DNA of 64,000 nucleotides from Croceicoccus sp. Ery15 (GTDB lineage Bacteria; Pseudomonadota; Alphaproteobacteria; Sphingomonadales; Sphingomonadaceae). This document shows positions 44,759 to 54,644 of this stretch, piece after piece (position 1 is the stretch's first letter; each line of letters starts with the position of its first letter). A program made the position numbers and the translations under genes. The DNA is taken from NCBI RefSeq assembly GCF_020985305.1, contig NZ_CP087588.1, positions 1,972,501 through 2,036,500 of the forward strand, in the 5' to 3' direction. A model generated the notes under the pieces. That model saw nothing but the letters and a program-made list of their open reading frames with translations. It had not been told where the DNA came from and did not search any database.

Positions 44759-45985
44759 TCAGAAGGGCAGCGGCCCGTCCAGCTCCTCGACCGTCCACGG
44801 CAGGCCGTGTTCATTCAGCATGTCCATAAAGGGATCGGGATCGAACTGTTCCATGTTGAACACGCCATCTCCCTTCCATTTGCCGGTCAGGATCATGGCG
44901 GCACCGATCATCGCCGGAACGCCGGTGGTATAGGACACGGCCTGGTTACCGGTTTCGGCATAGGCATCCTCGTGATCGCAGATGTTCCTGATATAGAACG
45001 TCTTCTCGCCGCTACCGTCCAGCGCCTCGCCCGTGGCGATATCGCCGATATTGGTCTTGCCCTTGGTCGTCTCGCCCAGGCTGGACGGTTCGGGCAGCAC
45101 GGCTTTCAGGAATTGCAGCGGGATAATTTCCTGCCCGTTGTACATCACCGGATCGATGCGCGTCATGCCCACGTTCTGCAGCACGGTCAGGTGCTTGATA
45201 TACTCGTCGCCGAACGTCATCCAGAACCGCGCGCGCTCCATCTCGGGCACGAAGCGGGCGAGGCTTTCCAGCTCCTCGTGGTACATCATATACATGTTCT
45301 TGGGGCCGACTTCTTCAAAGTCGAACTGCTGCTTCACGCCCATCGCTGGGGTTTCGACGAACTCGCCGTTCTCCCCCGGCCGCTTCTCCCAATGCCGGGC
45401 GGGCGCGGTCACTTCGCGGATATTGATTTCGGGATTGAAATTGGTGGCAAAGGCCTGCCCGTGATCGCCGCCATTGCAGTCGAGGATGTCGAGCAGGCGG
45501 ATGGTCTTCAGCTTGTGTTTCTTGAGCCACATGGCGAACACGCTGGTCACGCCCGGATCGAAACCGCTGCCCAGCAGCGCCATCAGCCCCGCGTCCTTGA
45601 ACCTGTCCTGATAGGCCCACTGCCAGTGATATTCGAACTTCGCGACGTCCTTGGGTTCGTAATTTGCGGTGTCCATGTAATGCACGCCCGCGTTCAGACA
45701 GGCATCCATGATCGACAGATCCTGATAGGGCAGCGCGAGATTCACGACCAGATCGGGCTTCACCTGTTCGATCAGCGCGGTGGTGGCCGCCACATCGTCC
45801 GCGTCGATCGCGTGGGTGGGGACGATCACGCCGGTCCGTTCCTTGACGCTGGCGGCGATGGCATCGCATTTGGAAACGGTGCGGCTGGCCAGCACGATCT
45901 CGCTGAAAATATCCGCGTTCATGGCCATCTTGTGTACCGCGACCGAACCGACACCGCCCGCGCCGATCACCAGAACCTTGCCCAC
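44759..45985 (-). CDS. Carboxynorspermidine/carboxyspermidine synthase (saccharopine dehydrogenase family)
   Basis: A 408-residue NAD(P)H-dependent dehydrogenase. Rossmann motif VLVIGAGGVGSVA at 4-16, SRTVSKCDAIA near 39, VVNLALPYQDLSIMDACL near 91, YMDTANYEP near 113, and SGFDPGVTSVFAMWL near 144. These fit CANSDH, which condenses aspartate semialdehyde with putrescine or diaminopropane. Start GTG 45985 has GGAG seven bases upstream; a longer frame upstream lacks protein character. It heads the operon CANSDH - hydrolase - lipoprotein - nspC. A homospermidine-synthase-like activity is a less likely alternative. Confidence 0.88.
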   Translation of the reverse strand: MGKVLVIGAGGVGSVAVHKMAMNADIFSEIVLASRTVSKCDAIAASVKERTGVIVPTHAIDADDVAATTALIEQVKPDLVVNLALPYQDLSIMDACLNAGVHYMDTANYEPKDVAKFEYHWQWAYQDRFKDAGLMALLGSGFDPGVTSVFAMWLKKHKLKTIRLLDILDCNGGDHGQAFATNFNPEINIREVTAPARHWEKRPGENGEFVETPAMGVKQQFDFEEVGPKNMYMMYHEELESLARFVPEMERARFWMTFGDEYIKHLTVLQNVGMTRIDPVMYNGQEIIPLQFLKAVLPEPSSLGETTKGKTNIGDIATGEALDGSGEKTFYIRNICDHEDAYAETGNQAVSYTTGVPAMIGAAMILTGKWKGDGVFNMEQFDPDPFMDMLNEHGLPWTVEELDGPLPF

Positions 45986-46168
45986 AACGCATCTCCTTGA
46001 CTTCGCGGCCCGCGCCGCGGCGGACCAGTACCAGTTGAGTGCGCCGATATAGACCCGCAACGGTGACACGCAAGCGACAGCAGCGCCCCCGCGAAGCCGA
46101 ATGCAAAGCTTTTGACACCGCGATCAGCGGGCGGCAGTCTCTGGCGCGGCGCGATATTGGGGGAAACC

Positions 46169-46600
46169 ATGGCCGATACAGCAATTCTGGTTCCGGCAGC
46201 CGTGCTGCTGGTGTGGACCATGGTGATGTTCGTCTGGATGCTGGTGCATCGAAGCATGCTGTTCCGCCAGCATGGCATCAGGCTGGACAAGATGCCCCCC
46301 GGCGCGATCGGGCGCGATATCCCGCGCACCGCGCCCGATGCCAAGGACTGGGTGGCGCAGAATTACAACCATCTGATGGAACAGCCGACGGCGTTCTATG
46401 CTGCCTGCGTGATCCTGTCGCTGGGCGGCGCGACGGCATATGATGCGGGGCTGGCGTGGTTCTATGTCGTGATCCGCATCGCCCATTCGATCTGGCAGGC
46501 GCGGGTCAATGTCATCACCATCCGTGCGGCGCTGTTCGTGGTGTCCAGCCTTGCGCTGGCGCTATTGTCGGTCCGCGCATTGCTGTCGGTGCTGGGTTAA
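46169..46600 (+). CDS. MAPEG-family membrane protein
   Basis: A 143-residue protein with three to four membrane helices. QNYNHLMEQPTAFYAACVIL near 67 (the MAPEG E-x-x-x-x-Y type block) and RIAHSIWQARVNVITIRAALF near 110 with conserved R and N are diagnostic. MAPEG proteins include microsomal glutathione transferases; bacterial ones of this subgroup are uncharacterised. The start is ATG 46169 after GGGGGAAA; a frame extension to 46112 is less likely. Its stop overlaps the stop of the convergent methyltransferase (TTAA). Confidence 0.85.
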   Translation: MADTAILVPAAVLLVWTMVMFVWMLVHRSMLFRQHGIRLDKMPPGAIGRDIPRTAPDAKDWVAQNYNHLMEQPTAFYAACVILSLGGATAYDAGLAWFYVVIRIAHSIWQARVNVITIRAALFVVSSLALALLSVRALLSVLG

Positions 46601-47808
46601 TCCCTGACAAACAGGCTGGCCAACTCCACGTGCGTCGACCAGCGGAACTGTCCCACGGGGCGCAGTTTCGCCAGCCGGTAGCCGCCCGCGACCAGCGCCG
46701 CGGCATCCTTGGCCCAGCTCGACGGGTTGCAACTGATATAGCAGATGCGCCCCACCGCGCTTTCGGCCAGCCGCCCAACCTGTTCCTTTGCCCCCGCACG
46801 CGGCGGATCGAGCAGTACCGCATCGAACCGCGCCAGCTCGTCCGCCTGAAGCGGATTGCGGAACAGGTCGCGGTGCATGGCAAAGACCTGCCGCTGCGAA
46901 ATGCCTGCCGCCGCCTTGCACGACAGATGCGCGTCGCGCGCAGCCTCTGCCGCCAGCACTTTCGCTCCGCCTGCCGACAGCGCAAAGGCAAAGGTGCCCA
47001 GCCCCGCGAACAGATCGGCAGCGTTTTTCGCCCCCGCCAGCCATTCGCTGGCGGCAGCGACCAGCGCGGCCTCTCCCTCTCTTGTCGGTTGCAGGAAGCT
47101 GCCGGGCGGAAGGCCCACGGGCACGCCCGACAGGGTCACGGTGACGGGTTCCGGCTCCCAATGGGTTTCGGGGCCATACCCATCGTTCAGCGTCAGGCGC
47201 GCAAGGCCGTTCCCTTGCGCGAAACCGATCATGGCCTCCGTCTCGGCCAGACCTTCGGGCGTATAGCCGCCGATATTGCAGTCGACCCCCTGATCGCACA
47301 AGGTCATCTGGATATCGATGGCAAGCCGCTTGCGCCCGAAACCCGCAATCAGCCGGCGCAGCGGCGCGACCATCGCGAAAAGTTCGGGACCCATCACCGC
47401 GCATTCGGCCATATCGACGATATTGTGCGAGCGCGCTTCGCGGAAACCGATGCGGACGGACCGACCGCGTGCCTCGGCATGCAGGGTCACGCGGCGACGG
47501 CTGGCGGGCGGGGACAGCTCGGCAGGCTCAAGCACATCCGGCGTCAGCCCCTGACCCTCGGCGGCATTGGCGACACGCGCCGTCACGAAATCGCGCCAGC
47601 TTTCCTCATCCAGCTGCTGCAACTGGCAGCCGCCGCATTGGGGGAAATGGCGGCAGGCGGGGGCGGCGTGATGCGGGCCGGGGATGATCTTGCCATCGGG
47701 TGTGACATCGTCGCCCGGCGCGGTCAGCGCGATAAAGCGCCCGTCTTCGGTCTGGCCATCGCCCTTTGCGGCAATGCGCAGAACCTTGCTGGTTGAATGT
47801 GCGGTCAT
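46597..47808 (-). CDS. Class I SAM-dependent RNA m5U methyltransferase (RlmD/TrmA type)
   Basis: A 403-residue RNA methyltransferase. Fe-S cysteines C52, C58 and C61 (ACRHFPQCGGCQLQQ) as in RlmD/RumA; SAM motif DLFAGLGTFAFAL near 267; catalytic LLDPPRAGAKEQ near 334 and Cys in CYISCNPSSWAKD near 360. It likely methylates a 23S rRNA uridine (the m5U1939-type site) or, less likely, a tRNA. The N-terminal TRAM domain is reduced. Overlaps the NAD(P)HX repair gene by 4 bp, so it is in the ilvD operon. Confidence 0.88.
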   Translation of the reverse strand: MTAHSTSKVLRIAAKGDGQTEDGRFIALTAPGDDVTPDGKIIPGPHHAAPACRHFPQCGGCQLQQLDEESWRDFVTARVANAAEGQGLTPDVLEPAELSPPASRRRVTLHAEARGRSVRIGFREARSHNIVDMAECAVMGPELFAMVAPLRRLIAGFGRKRLAIDIQMTLCDQGVDCNIGGYTPEGLAETEAMIGFAQGNGLARLTLNDGYGPETHWEPEPVTVTLSGVPVGLPPGSFLQPTREGEAALVAAASEWLAGAKNAADLFAGLGTFAFALSAGGAKVLAAEAARDAHLSCKAAAGISQRQVFAMHRDLFRNPLQADELARFDAVLLDPPRAGAKEQVGRLAESAVGRICYISCNPSSWAKDAAALVAGGYRLAKLRPVGQFRWSTHVELASLFVRD

Positions 47809-49232
47809 AGGGCCGCGCCCATAGCATCGCGCACCGATTCCGCCAGCATCGCCGCAGTAAAACCGGCACCGGCCTGCCGCGCAGCCTCTTTATGCAGCCA
47901 GACTGCCTGTTGCGCGGCGCGGAATGCATCGCCCGTCACCGCCAGCCGCGCCGCGACCAACCCTGCCAGCACATCGCCCGTGCCCGCCACCGACAGCCAG
48001 CTCGACGCGCGCGGCGCATAGGCCAGCGCGCCATCGGGCGAAGCGACCAGCGTGTCCGGCCCCTTGGCGATCACCACGGCATTCGCCGCCTTTGCCAGCG
48101 CAAGGGCGCGGGCCTGCTTGCCCCCCTCTTCCGGCAATCCGAATGCCTGTTCCAGCCGCGCTAGCTCCCCCTCATGCGGGGTCAGTACCAGCGGGGCCGT
48201 GCGGCCCGCGACATTCGCCAGCCGCAACAGCACCAGCGCATCCGCATCCATCACGGCGGGGTGGCCCGATTCCAGCGCGGCCTCCATCCGTTCGCGCGCC
48301 TGATGGTCGCGGCCAAGCCCGGGGCCGCACAGCACGGCGGCGATCCGGTCGTCCGACAGGGCCTGCGGCAGGGTCATCATGCCGGGGGACCGCATGACCA
48401 CCAGATCGGCGGACGCGCTGAACACGCTGTCCTGCGCCAGCATCTTGACATAGCCCGCGCCGCCCAATGCCGCAGAGCGGGAGGCCAGCATCGCCGCCCC
48501 CTCCATCGCGCCGCCGACCACGGCGATAAGGCCGCGCGTATATTTATGCGCGTCCGCAGCGGGGGCATGGATCGTGGGCCTGCCGATCAGATGCGCCGCC
48601 CCGGGCTCTTGCCCGCATCCGATATCGACCAGCCGCGCCGCGCGCCAATGCTGCATCGCGGGCATCAGGAAATGGGCAGGCTTCCACGCGCCCAGCGCGA
48701 TGCACAGATCGTAGTGCGGCAAGGCGTCGATCAGCAGCGCCCCGCTGTCGGTCGCAACGCCGCTGGGCAGGTCGATGGCGATACGCTTGCCATGGCGCGC
48801 GGCCAGATCGTGCAGCATGTCGCGCAGCATGCCGGTGACTTCGCGGTTCAGGCCGCTACCGAACAGGCAATCGACCAGAACCGCACCCCTCGCTTCCGCC
48901 GCATCCACAATGGCACCGCGATAGAGCGCTGCCGCACGCCGCGTCGCATAGGTGGCGGGCGGCAGCGCGGCGACGATCTGCACGGGAAAACCGCGATCGT
49001 GCAAAGCCTGCGCGATCACATAGCCGTCGCCGCCATTATTGCCGGGTCCGCACAGCACCGTCACCGGCGCGCCGCTTGCGACACGCCAGACCCATTCCGC
49101 CGCTCCGCGCCCCGCCCTTTGCATCAGCGCGTGGACATCGGTGCCCGCATCCATCAGCCTGTGTTCCCCATGCAGCATTTGCGCAGCGGTCAGCACCTGA
49201 TCGGGTGCGATCGGGTGCGGCTGATGGTGCAT
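47805..49232 (-). CDS. nnr: Bifunctional NAD(P)HX epimerase/dehydratase
   Basis: A 475-residue repair enzyme for hydrated NADH and NADPH. The N-terminal YjeF/epimerase domain has VTVLCGPGNNGGDGYVIAQ near 57 and LVDCLFGSGLNREV near 117. The C-terminal ribokinase-like dehydratase has VVGGAMEGAAMLASRS near 235, LTPHEGELARLE near 340 and the catalytic SVAGTGDVLAGLVAARL near 420. ATG 49232 (MHHQPHPIA) is favoured over one 14 codons earlier, which would overlap into ilvD. It follows ilvD by 13 bp and overlaps the RNA methyltransferase by 4 bp. Confidence 0.93.
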   Translation of the reverse strand: MHHQPHPIAPDQVLTAAQMLHGEHRLMDAGTDVHALMQRAGRGAAEWVWRVASGAPVTVLCGPGNNGGDGYVIAQALHDRGFPVQIVAALPPATYATRRAAALYRGAIVDAAEARGAVLVDCLFGSGLNREVTGMLRDMLHDLAARHGKRIAIDLPSGVATDSGALLIDALPHYDLCIALGAWKPAHFLMPAMQHWRAARLVDIGCGQEPGAAHLIGRPTIHAPAADAHKYTRGLIAVVGGAMEGAAMLASRSAALGGAGYVKMLAQDSVFSASADLVVMRSPGMMTLPQALSDDRIAAVLCGPGLGRDHQARERMEAALESGHPAVMDADALVLLRLANVAGRTAPLVLTPHEGELARLEQAFGLPEEGGKQARALALAKAANAVVIAKGPDTLVASPDGALAYAPRASSWLSVAGTGDVLAGLVAARLAVTGDAFRAAQQAVWLHKEAARQAGAGFTAAMLAESVRDAMGAAL

Positions 49233-49245
49233 GGCGGCCGGCCGG

Positions 49246-51102
49246 TTAACGGCGGTAAAGCTGGTCGACGTCACGCACCGCGCCGCGCGACGCGCTGGTC
49301 GTCATCGCGGCATAGGCGCGCAGGGCTTCGGACACCTTGCGCGGGCGCGGGTGAGCCGGCTTCCACGCCGCATCGCCCTTCGCCTCCATTGCGGTGCGGC
49401 GTTTGGCCAGATCGGCATCGCTGATCATCAGATCGATGCTGCGTCCCGGAATGTCGATGGCGATGGTATCGCCCGTTTCGACCAGCCCGATCGCGCCGCC
49501 TTCGGCTGCTTCGGGCGACGCATGGCCAATCGATAGCCCGCTGGTGCCGCCCGAAAAACGCCCGTCGGTGATCAGCGCGCAGGCCGCGCCCAGACCCTTC
49601 GATTTCAGATAGCTGGTGGGATAGAGCATTTCCTGCATCCCCGGCCCGCCGCGTGGCCCTTCATAGCGGATCACCACGACTTCGCCTGCCTTCACCTCAT
49701 CGGCCAGAATGCCGACGACGGCGGCTTCCTGGCTTTCGTAAACACGCGCGGGGCCGGTGAATTTCAGAATGCTTTCATCCACGCCCGCCGTTTTCACGAT
49801 GCAGCCGTCCAGCGCGATATTGCCCGACAGCACCGCCAGCCCGCCATCTTTGGAAAAGGCGTTCTCGGCATTGCGGATCACGCCCGATGTGCGGTTGGTA
49901 TCCAGCGATTCCCAACGGCGGTTCTGGCTGAAGGCGGTCTGGGTCGGCACGCCGCCCGGCGCCGCGGCATAGAAATTGCGCACGCTGTCCGAATTGGTCT
50001 GCGTAATGTCCCAGCGCGCGATCGCCTCGCTCATGCTGCGGCTGTGCACCGTGGGGCATTCGCCATTGATCAGCCCTGCGCGGTCCATCTCGCCAAGGAT
50101 CGCCATAATGCCGCCCGCGCGGTGGACATCCTCCATGTGCACGTCGGACTTGGCAGGCGCGACTTTCGACAGGCACGGCACCCCGCGCGACAGGCGATCG
50201 ATATCGGCCATGGTGAAATCGACCTTCGCCTCATGCGCGGCGGCCAGCAGGTGCAGCACCGTATTGGTCGACCCGCCCATCGCGATATCAAGGCTCATCG
50301 CGTTTTCGAATGCGGCAAAGCTGGCGATATTGCGCGGCAGGGCGCTTTCGTCGTCCTGCTCGTAATAGCGTTTGCACAGATCGACCACCAGACGGCCGGC
50401 TTCGCGGAACAGCGCCTCGCGGTCGGCGTGGGTGGCCAGCATCGACCCGTTGCCGGGCAGCGACAGGCCCAGAGCCTCGGTCAGGCAGTTCATCGAATTG
50501 GCGGTGAACATGCCGCTGCACGAACCGCAGGTCGGGCAGGCCGAACGCTCGATCGCGGTCACTTCCTCGTCGGTATAGCTCTCGTCCGCGGCGGCGACCA
50601 TGGCGTCCACCAGATCGAGCGCATGTTCCTTGCCCTTCAGCACGACCTTGCCGGCCTCCATCGGGCCGCCCGACACGAACACCACCGGCACATTGATCCG
50701 CAGCGCCGCCATCAGCATGCCGGGCGTGATCTTGTCGCAATTGGAAATGCACACGATGGCATCGGCGCAATGGGCATTGACCATATATTCGACGCTGTCG
50801 GCAATGATGTCGCGGCTGGGCAGCGAATAGAGCATGCCGTCATGCCCCATGGCGATCCCGTCATCGACCGCGATGGTGTTGAATTCCTTGGCCACGCCGC
50901 CCGCCGCCTCGATCTCGCGCGCGACAAGCTGGCCCAGATCCTTCAGGTGAACGTGGCCCGGTACGAACTGGGTGAAGCTGTTGGCGATGGCGATGATCGG
51001 CTTGCCGAAATCATCGTCCTTCATCCCCGTGGCGCGCCACAGCCCGCGCGCACCCGCCATATTGCGGCCATGGGTAGATGTGCGGGAACGATAGGCAGGC
51101 AT
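49246..51102 (-). CDS. ilvD: Dihydroxy-acid dehydratase
   Basis: A 618-residue Fe-S dehydratase of branched-chain amino acid and pantothenate synthesis. [18 protein letters not shown] near 5, cluster/active site [15 protein letters not shown] near 117, [15 protein letters not shown] near 190, and a C-terminal [20 protein letters not shown] near 535. The starting [12 protein letters not shown] is the usual N-terminus, so ATG 51102 is chosen over upstream options. It is first in ilvD-nnr-methyltransferase. The 135-bp region upstream shows no leader peptide that I can support. Confidence 0.95.
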   Translation of the reverse strand: MPAYRSRTSTHGRNMAGARGLWRATGMKDDDFGKPIIAIANSFTQFVPGHVHLKDLGQLVAREIEAAGGVAKEFNTIAVDDGIAMGHDGMLYSLPSRDIIADSVEYMVNAHCADAIVCISNCDKITPGMLMAALRINVPVVFVSGGPMEAGKVVLKGKEHALDLVDAMVAAADESYTDEEVTAIERSACPTCGSCSGMFTANSMNCLTEALGLSLPGNGSMLATHADREALFREAGRLVVDLCKRYYEQDDESALPRNIASFAAFENAMSLDIAMGGSTNTVLHLLAAAHEAKVDFTMADIDRLSRGVPCLSKVAPAKSDVHMEDVHRAGGIMAILGEMDRAGLINGECPTVHSRSMSEAIARWDITQTNSDSVRNFYAAAPGGVPTQTAFSQNRRWESLDTNRTSGVIRNAENAFSKDGGLAVLSGNIALDGCIVKTAGVDESILKFTGPARVYESQEAAVVGILADEVKAGEVVVIRYEGPRGGPGMQEMLYPTSYLKSKGLGAACALITDGRFSGGTSGLSIGHASPEAAEGGAIGLVETGDTIAIDIPGRSIDLMISDADLAKRRTAMEAKGDAAWKPAHPRPRKVSEALRAYAAMTTSASRGAVRDVDQLYRR

Positions 51103-51237
51103 TGTCAGGGACTCCGGTTCACATAAATTGCGCGAAAATACGCTTTGGCGCGCCCTTAGCGCAGCGGGCACCATAACCGAAGCAAGAATTGCTGTCCCGC
51201 ATCCCCGTCACAGCTTGTCCGCTGTCGGAAAGGACGG

Positions 51238-51966
51238 TCAGCCGATCAGTTCCGCCGTGCGTCTGGCCACATCGGCGATCATATCGGCCCAGCGTGCCTG
51301 TCCGCGTTCGTTGCGGATCAGATCGTTGCGCACCTCTATCGCCAGATAGGGGCGGTCATATGCTTCTGCATGACGGTTCATCGTCGCATTCAGCAGGCGG
51401 CCCGAATAGGGTTCGTTATCGCCCACCGTCAGCCCGTATTCCGCGAAAAGCCGCATCGCATGGCGCGCTGCCGTGCCCTGTTGGTTATACAGCAGGCCGA
51501 CGTGCCACGGGCGCATGCTGTCGGGGTCGGTCGCCATCGCGGGGGTAAAGCTGTGAAGCGAGACGATCAGCCGCGGCGCCGCGCGGCCAAGCCAGTCCTC
51601 CATCGCATCGTGATAGGGGCGGTAAAACCGGTTCAGCCGCCCTTCGCGGTCCGCACCGATATTGCCGGGCACCAGCACGCCGTCGCTTTCCGTGGGGATC
51701 AGCCTGTCGTGGTCTTCTTCGCGGTGGAGGTCGACGACAAGGCGGCTGACATTGCCGAGATGGGCGGCAATCCCGTGGCGGCGGGCCATGCGGTCGGCAA
51801 CGCCCGCGACGCCGATGTCCCAGCCGATGTGATCGTCGAGCTGCGCCTGCGTAATGCCCAGTTCCATATCGTCGGGCACGCGGTTCGATGCGTGGTCGGA
51901 TACCAGCACGATGCCGCCATGGACGGGCGTGCCGATGCGCCGCCAGCTTTCGGTTTCCTCGATCAC
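51238..51966 (-). CDS. N-formylglutamate amidohydrolase family protein
   Basis: A 242-residue hydrolase of the N-formylglutamate amidohydrolase/HutG-like family. Zinc-site motifs: LVSDHASNRVPDD near 23, VVDLHREEDHDRLIP near 75, and VSLHSFTPAM near 132. It begins at GTG 51966, overlapping the ispE stop (GTGA), so it is translationally coupled to ispE. The longer frame (286 residues) runs over ispE. HutF/HutG histidine-degradation genes are not nearby, so the real substrate is open. Confidence 0.85.
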   Translation of the reverse strand: MIEETESWRRIGTPVHGGIVLVSDHASNRVPDDMELGITQAQLDDHIGWDIGVAGVADRMARRHGIAAHLGNVSRLVVDLHREEDHDRLIPTESDGVLVPGNIGADREGRLNRFYRPYHDAMEDWLGRAAPRLIVSLHSFTPAMATDPDSMRPWHVGLLYNQQGTAARHAMRLFAEYGLTVGDNEPYSGRLLNATMNRHAEAYDRPYLAIEVRNDLIRNERGQARWADMIADVARRTAELIG

Positions 51967-52811
51967 CTGAGGGTGCCCTTCATCCGCCACCAGTCCGGAT
52001 AGCGCATCGCGATTTCGGCATCGGCGGCATCGCGGGCCTCTGCGCTTTCGTACAGGGCAAAACAGCTTGCGCCCGAACCCGACATGCGCGCCAGCCACGG
52101 ATGGGTGGCTTTCAGCGCGCCGATAATCTGCCCGATGGCGGGGACGAGGGCACGCGCCCCATCCTCAAGATCGTTGCGCGCCTTGGGCACGATATCGCGC
52201 AATGTCCCTTCGGCCAATGGCCCCTGATCGATGCCGTTCCACGCCTTGAACACCGGACCCGTCGCCAGCGGTTTGCGCGGATTGACCAGCAGCACGGCCA
52301 TGCCGGTCAGCTCGCTGTCGATCACGGTAAGTTCGGTGCCGGTGCCGGTGCCACGCGCGGTCTGGCTGATGACGCAGGCGGGCACATCCGCGCCCAGTTT
52401 CGCCGCGCGCTCCTGCCAGTCGTCGGGCCAGCCGTGACTGTCGCAGATCAGCCGGATCAGCGCGCCCGCATCGGCACTGCCCCCGCCCAGCCCCGCCGCG
52501 ACGGGCAGGTTCTTTTCCAGCGTGACATGCCAACCGTCGTGCCCGTTCCCGACCGGGCGGGGGAACGCGCCAAGAACCTGCATCAGGATGTTGTCGCCCA
52601 CCGGCGAACCGCCCAGCGCATCGGCAAATTCGCCCACCACGGCCAGCCGGTCATCTGCCTGACCGGTGCGTACCGAAAGCACATCGCCCGCGTCGACAAA
52701 GGCGAAAATCGTCTCGATATCGTGATAGCCATCGGCCCGCCTGCCCCGCAAATGCAGGGCAAGGTTGATCTTGGCGTAACCGGTGGCCTTCACGTCGCCG
52801 CATGCTCCCAT
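51963..52811 (-). CDS. ispE: 4-diphosphocytidyl-2-C-methyl-D-erythritol kinase
   Basis: A 282-residue GHMP kinase of the non-mevalonate isoprenoid pathway. YAKINLALHLRGRRADGYHD near 11 and the ATP loop LPVAAGLGGGSADAG near 100 are IspE hallmarks; LVNPRKPLATG near 165 and RMSGSGASCFAL near 240 complete the fold. It is 9 bp after etfQO and overlaps the amidohydrolase by 4 bp. In many alphaproteobacteria ispE follows genes of unrelated function, as here. Confidence 0.93.
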   Translation of the reverse strand: MGACGDVKATGYAKINLALHLRGRRADGYHDIETIFAFVDAGDVLSVRTGQADDRLAVVGEFADALGGSPVGDNILMQVLGAFPRPVGNGHDGWHVTLEKNLPVAAGLGGGSADAGALIRLICDSHGWPDDWQERAAKLGADVPACVISQTARGTGTGTELTVIDSELTGMAVLLVNPRKPLATGPVFKAWNGIDQGPLAEGTLRDIVPKARNDLEDGARALVPAIGQIIGALKATHPWLARMSGSGASCFALYESAEARDAADAEIAMRYPDWWRMKGTLR

Positions 52812-52820
52812 GACGGAGTT

Positions 52821-54467
52821 TTACATATTGGGATAGTTCGGCCCGCCGCCACCTTCGGGCGTTACCCAGTTGATGTTCTGCGTCGGGTCCTTGATGTCGC
52901 AGGTCTTGCAGTGGACGCAGTTCTGGGCGTTGATCACGAATTTGGGATCACCCTCTTCCACGCCGACATATTCATAGACGCCCGCGGGGCAGTATCGCGC
53001 GGCAGGACCGGCAAAGACCGGCAGGTTGATCTTCAGCGGAACATCGGGGTCCTTCAGCTGAAGATGGCAGGGCTGGTCTTCCTCGTGATTGGTGTTCGAC
53101 AGGAACACGCTCGACAAACGGTCGAAGCTGATCACCCCGTCGGGCTTGGGATATTCGATCGGCTTGAACAGATCGGCACGCATCAGCATGTCGCAGTCGC
53201 GGTGATGTTTCATCGTGACGGGCAGGCCGATTTTCAGTGTGCGCATCCACATGTCGACACCCGCGACCAAAGTGCCCAGCGCACCGCCGAACTTCGCCAG
53301 CGCAGGCTCGGCATTCTTCACCTTCTTCAATTCGTCCGCGATCCAGCTCGACCGCAGGGTGGTTTCGTAATCCAGCACCTCGTCGCCCGAACGGTCGGCG
53401 GCGATGGCGGCGGCCACGCTTTCGGCGGCCAGCATGCCCGATTTCATCGCGGTATGGCTGCCCTTGATGCGGGGCACGTTGACGAAACCCGCCGAACAGC
53501 CGATCAGCGCGCCGCCGGGGAAGGTCAGCTTGGGCACCGACTGCCAGCCGCCTTCGTTGATGGCCCGCGCGCCATAGGATACGCGCTTGCCCCCTTCCAG
53601 AATGCTGCGGATTTCGGGGTGCTGTTTCCAGCGCTGGAATTCCTCGAACGGGAACAGGTACGGGTTCGCATAATCCAGCGTGACGACGAAACCCAAAGCG
53701 ACCTGTCCGTTCGCCTGATGATAGAGGAAACCGCCGCCCGACGCGTCATTTTCGGAAAGCGGCCAGCCCTGCGTATGCAGCACGCGGCCCGGCACATGCT
53801 TCTTGGGATCGATGTCCCACAATTCCTTCATGCCAAGGCCGTAGGTCTGCGGCTCGCAATCCGCTTCCAGGTCGAACCGCGATTTCAGCTGCTTTGTCAG
53901 ATGGCCGCGCGCACCCTCGGCAAACAGCGTGTATTTGCCGTGCAGTTCCATGCCGGGCTGATAATCGGGTTTGTGGCTGCCGTCGGCGGCAACGCCCATG
54001 TCGCCGGTCGCCACGCCCTTGACCGAACCGTCCTCGTTCCACAGGATTTCGGATGCGGGAAAGCCGGGGAAAATCTCGATACCCAGTCCCTCGGCCTTTT
54101 CGGCCATCCAGCGGGTCAGGCTGCCCAGCGATCCGGTATAATTCCCCTCGTTCGACATAAAGGGCGGCATCATCAGATGCGGCATGGCGAACTTTCCCTT
54201 GGCGGTCAGTGCCCAGTGCCAGTTATCGGTCACCGGCGTTTCGGCCATCGGGCAATCGTCGTCGCGCCAGTCGGGCAGCAGTTCGTCCAGCGCCTTGGGG
54301 TCCATCACCGCGCCCGACAGGATATGGGCACCGATCTCCGACCCTTTTTCAAGGATGCAGACTTCCAGATCGGCATTGACCTGCTTTAACCGGATGGCGG
54401 CGGCCAATCCCGCCACGCCGCCACCGACGATGACGACATCATAAGGCATGGATTCGCGTTCGGACAT
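52821..54467 (-). CDS. Electron transfer flavoprotein-ubiquinone oxidoreductase
   Basis: A 548-residue membrane-associated flavoprotein carrying electrons from acyl-CoA dehydrogenases (via ETF) to ubiquinone. FAD motif VVIVGGGVAGLAAAIRL near 11; GAHILSGAVMDPKALDEL near 43; VTLDYANPYLFPFEEFQRW near 285; C-terminal 4Fe-4S site with CPAGVYEY and NCVHCKTCDIKDPTQN (four Cys). It fits the fatty-acid/odd-chain catabolism suggested by the propionate operon. ATG 54467 is chosen; the frame extends further without protein character. ispE follows by 9 bp. Confidence 0.94.
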   Translation of the reverse strand: MSERESMPYDVVIVGGGVAGLAAAIRLKQVNADLEVCILEKGSEIGAHILSGAVMDPKALDELLPDWRDDDCPMAETPVTDNWHWALTAKGKFAMPHLMMPPFMSNEGNYTGSLGSLTRWMAEKAEGLGIEIFPGFPASEILWNEDGSVKGVATGDMGVAADGSHKPDYQPGMELHGKYTLFAEGARGHLTKQLKSRFDLEADCEPQTYGLGMKELWDIDPKKHVPGRVLHTQGWPLSENDASGGGFLYHQANGQVALGFVVTLDYANPYLFPFEEFQRWKQHPEIRSILEGGKRVSYGARAINEGGWQSVPKLTFPGGALIGCSAGFVNVPRIKGSHTAMKSGMLAAESVAAAIAADRSGDEVLDYETTLRSSWIADELKKVKNAEPALAKFGGALGTLVAGVDMWMRTLKIGLPVTMKHHRDCDMLMRADLFKPIEYPKPDGVISFDRLSSVFLSNTNHEEDQPCHLQLKDPDVPLKINLPVFAGPAARYCPAGVYEYVGVEEGDPKFVINAQNCVHCKTCDIKDPTQNINWVTPEGGGGPNYPNM

Positions 54468-54644
54468 CAAAGGCTCCCTCAAAATTTCATCCAATAAGGC
54501 ACTGGCGCAATTAGTGCCTGCTTTTCGCGTCAGGGCTTGATTGCAGAACGCCGCGTGGTCAAGGGTGACAATGAAATATCGGCATTCTGACCGGACAACG
54601 ACTTGACCCCTTATTCCGATCCTGCGGCCCCGAACGGAGAAGCC

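Noticed and set aside
51888..54389. Plus-strand open frame (833 codons) opposite ispE and etfQO
   Set aside because: Antisense to two clear genes; low-complexity His/Arg/Gly composition.
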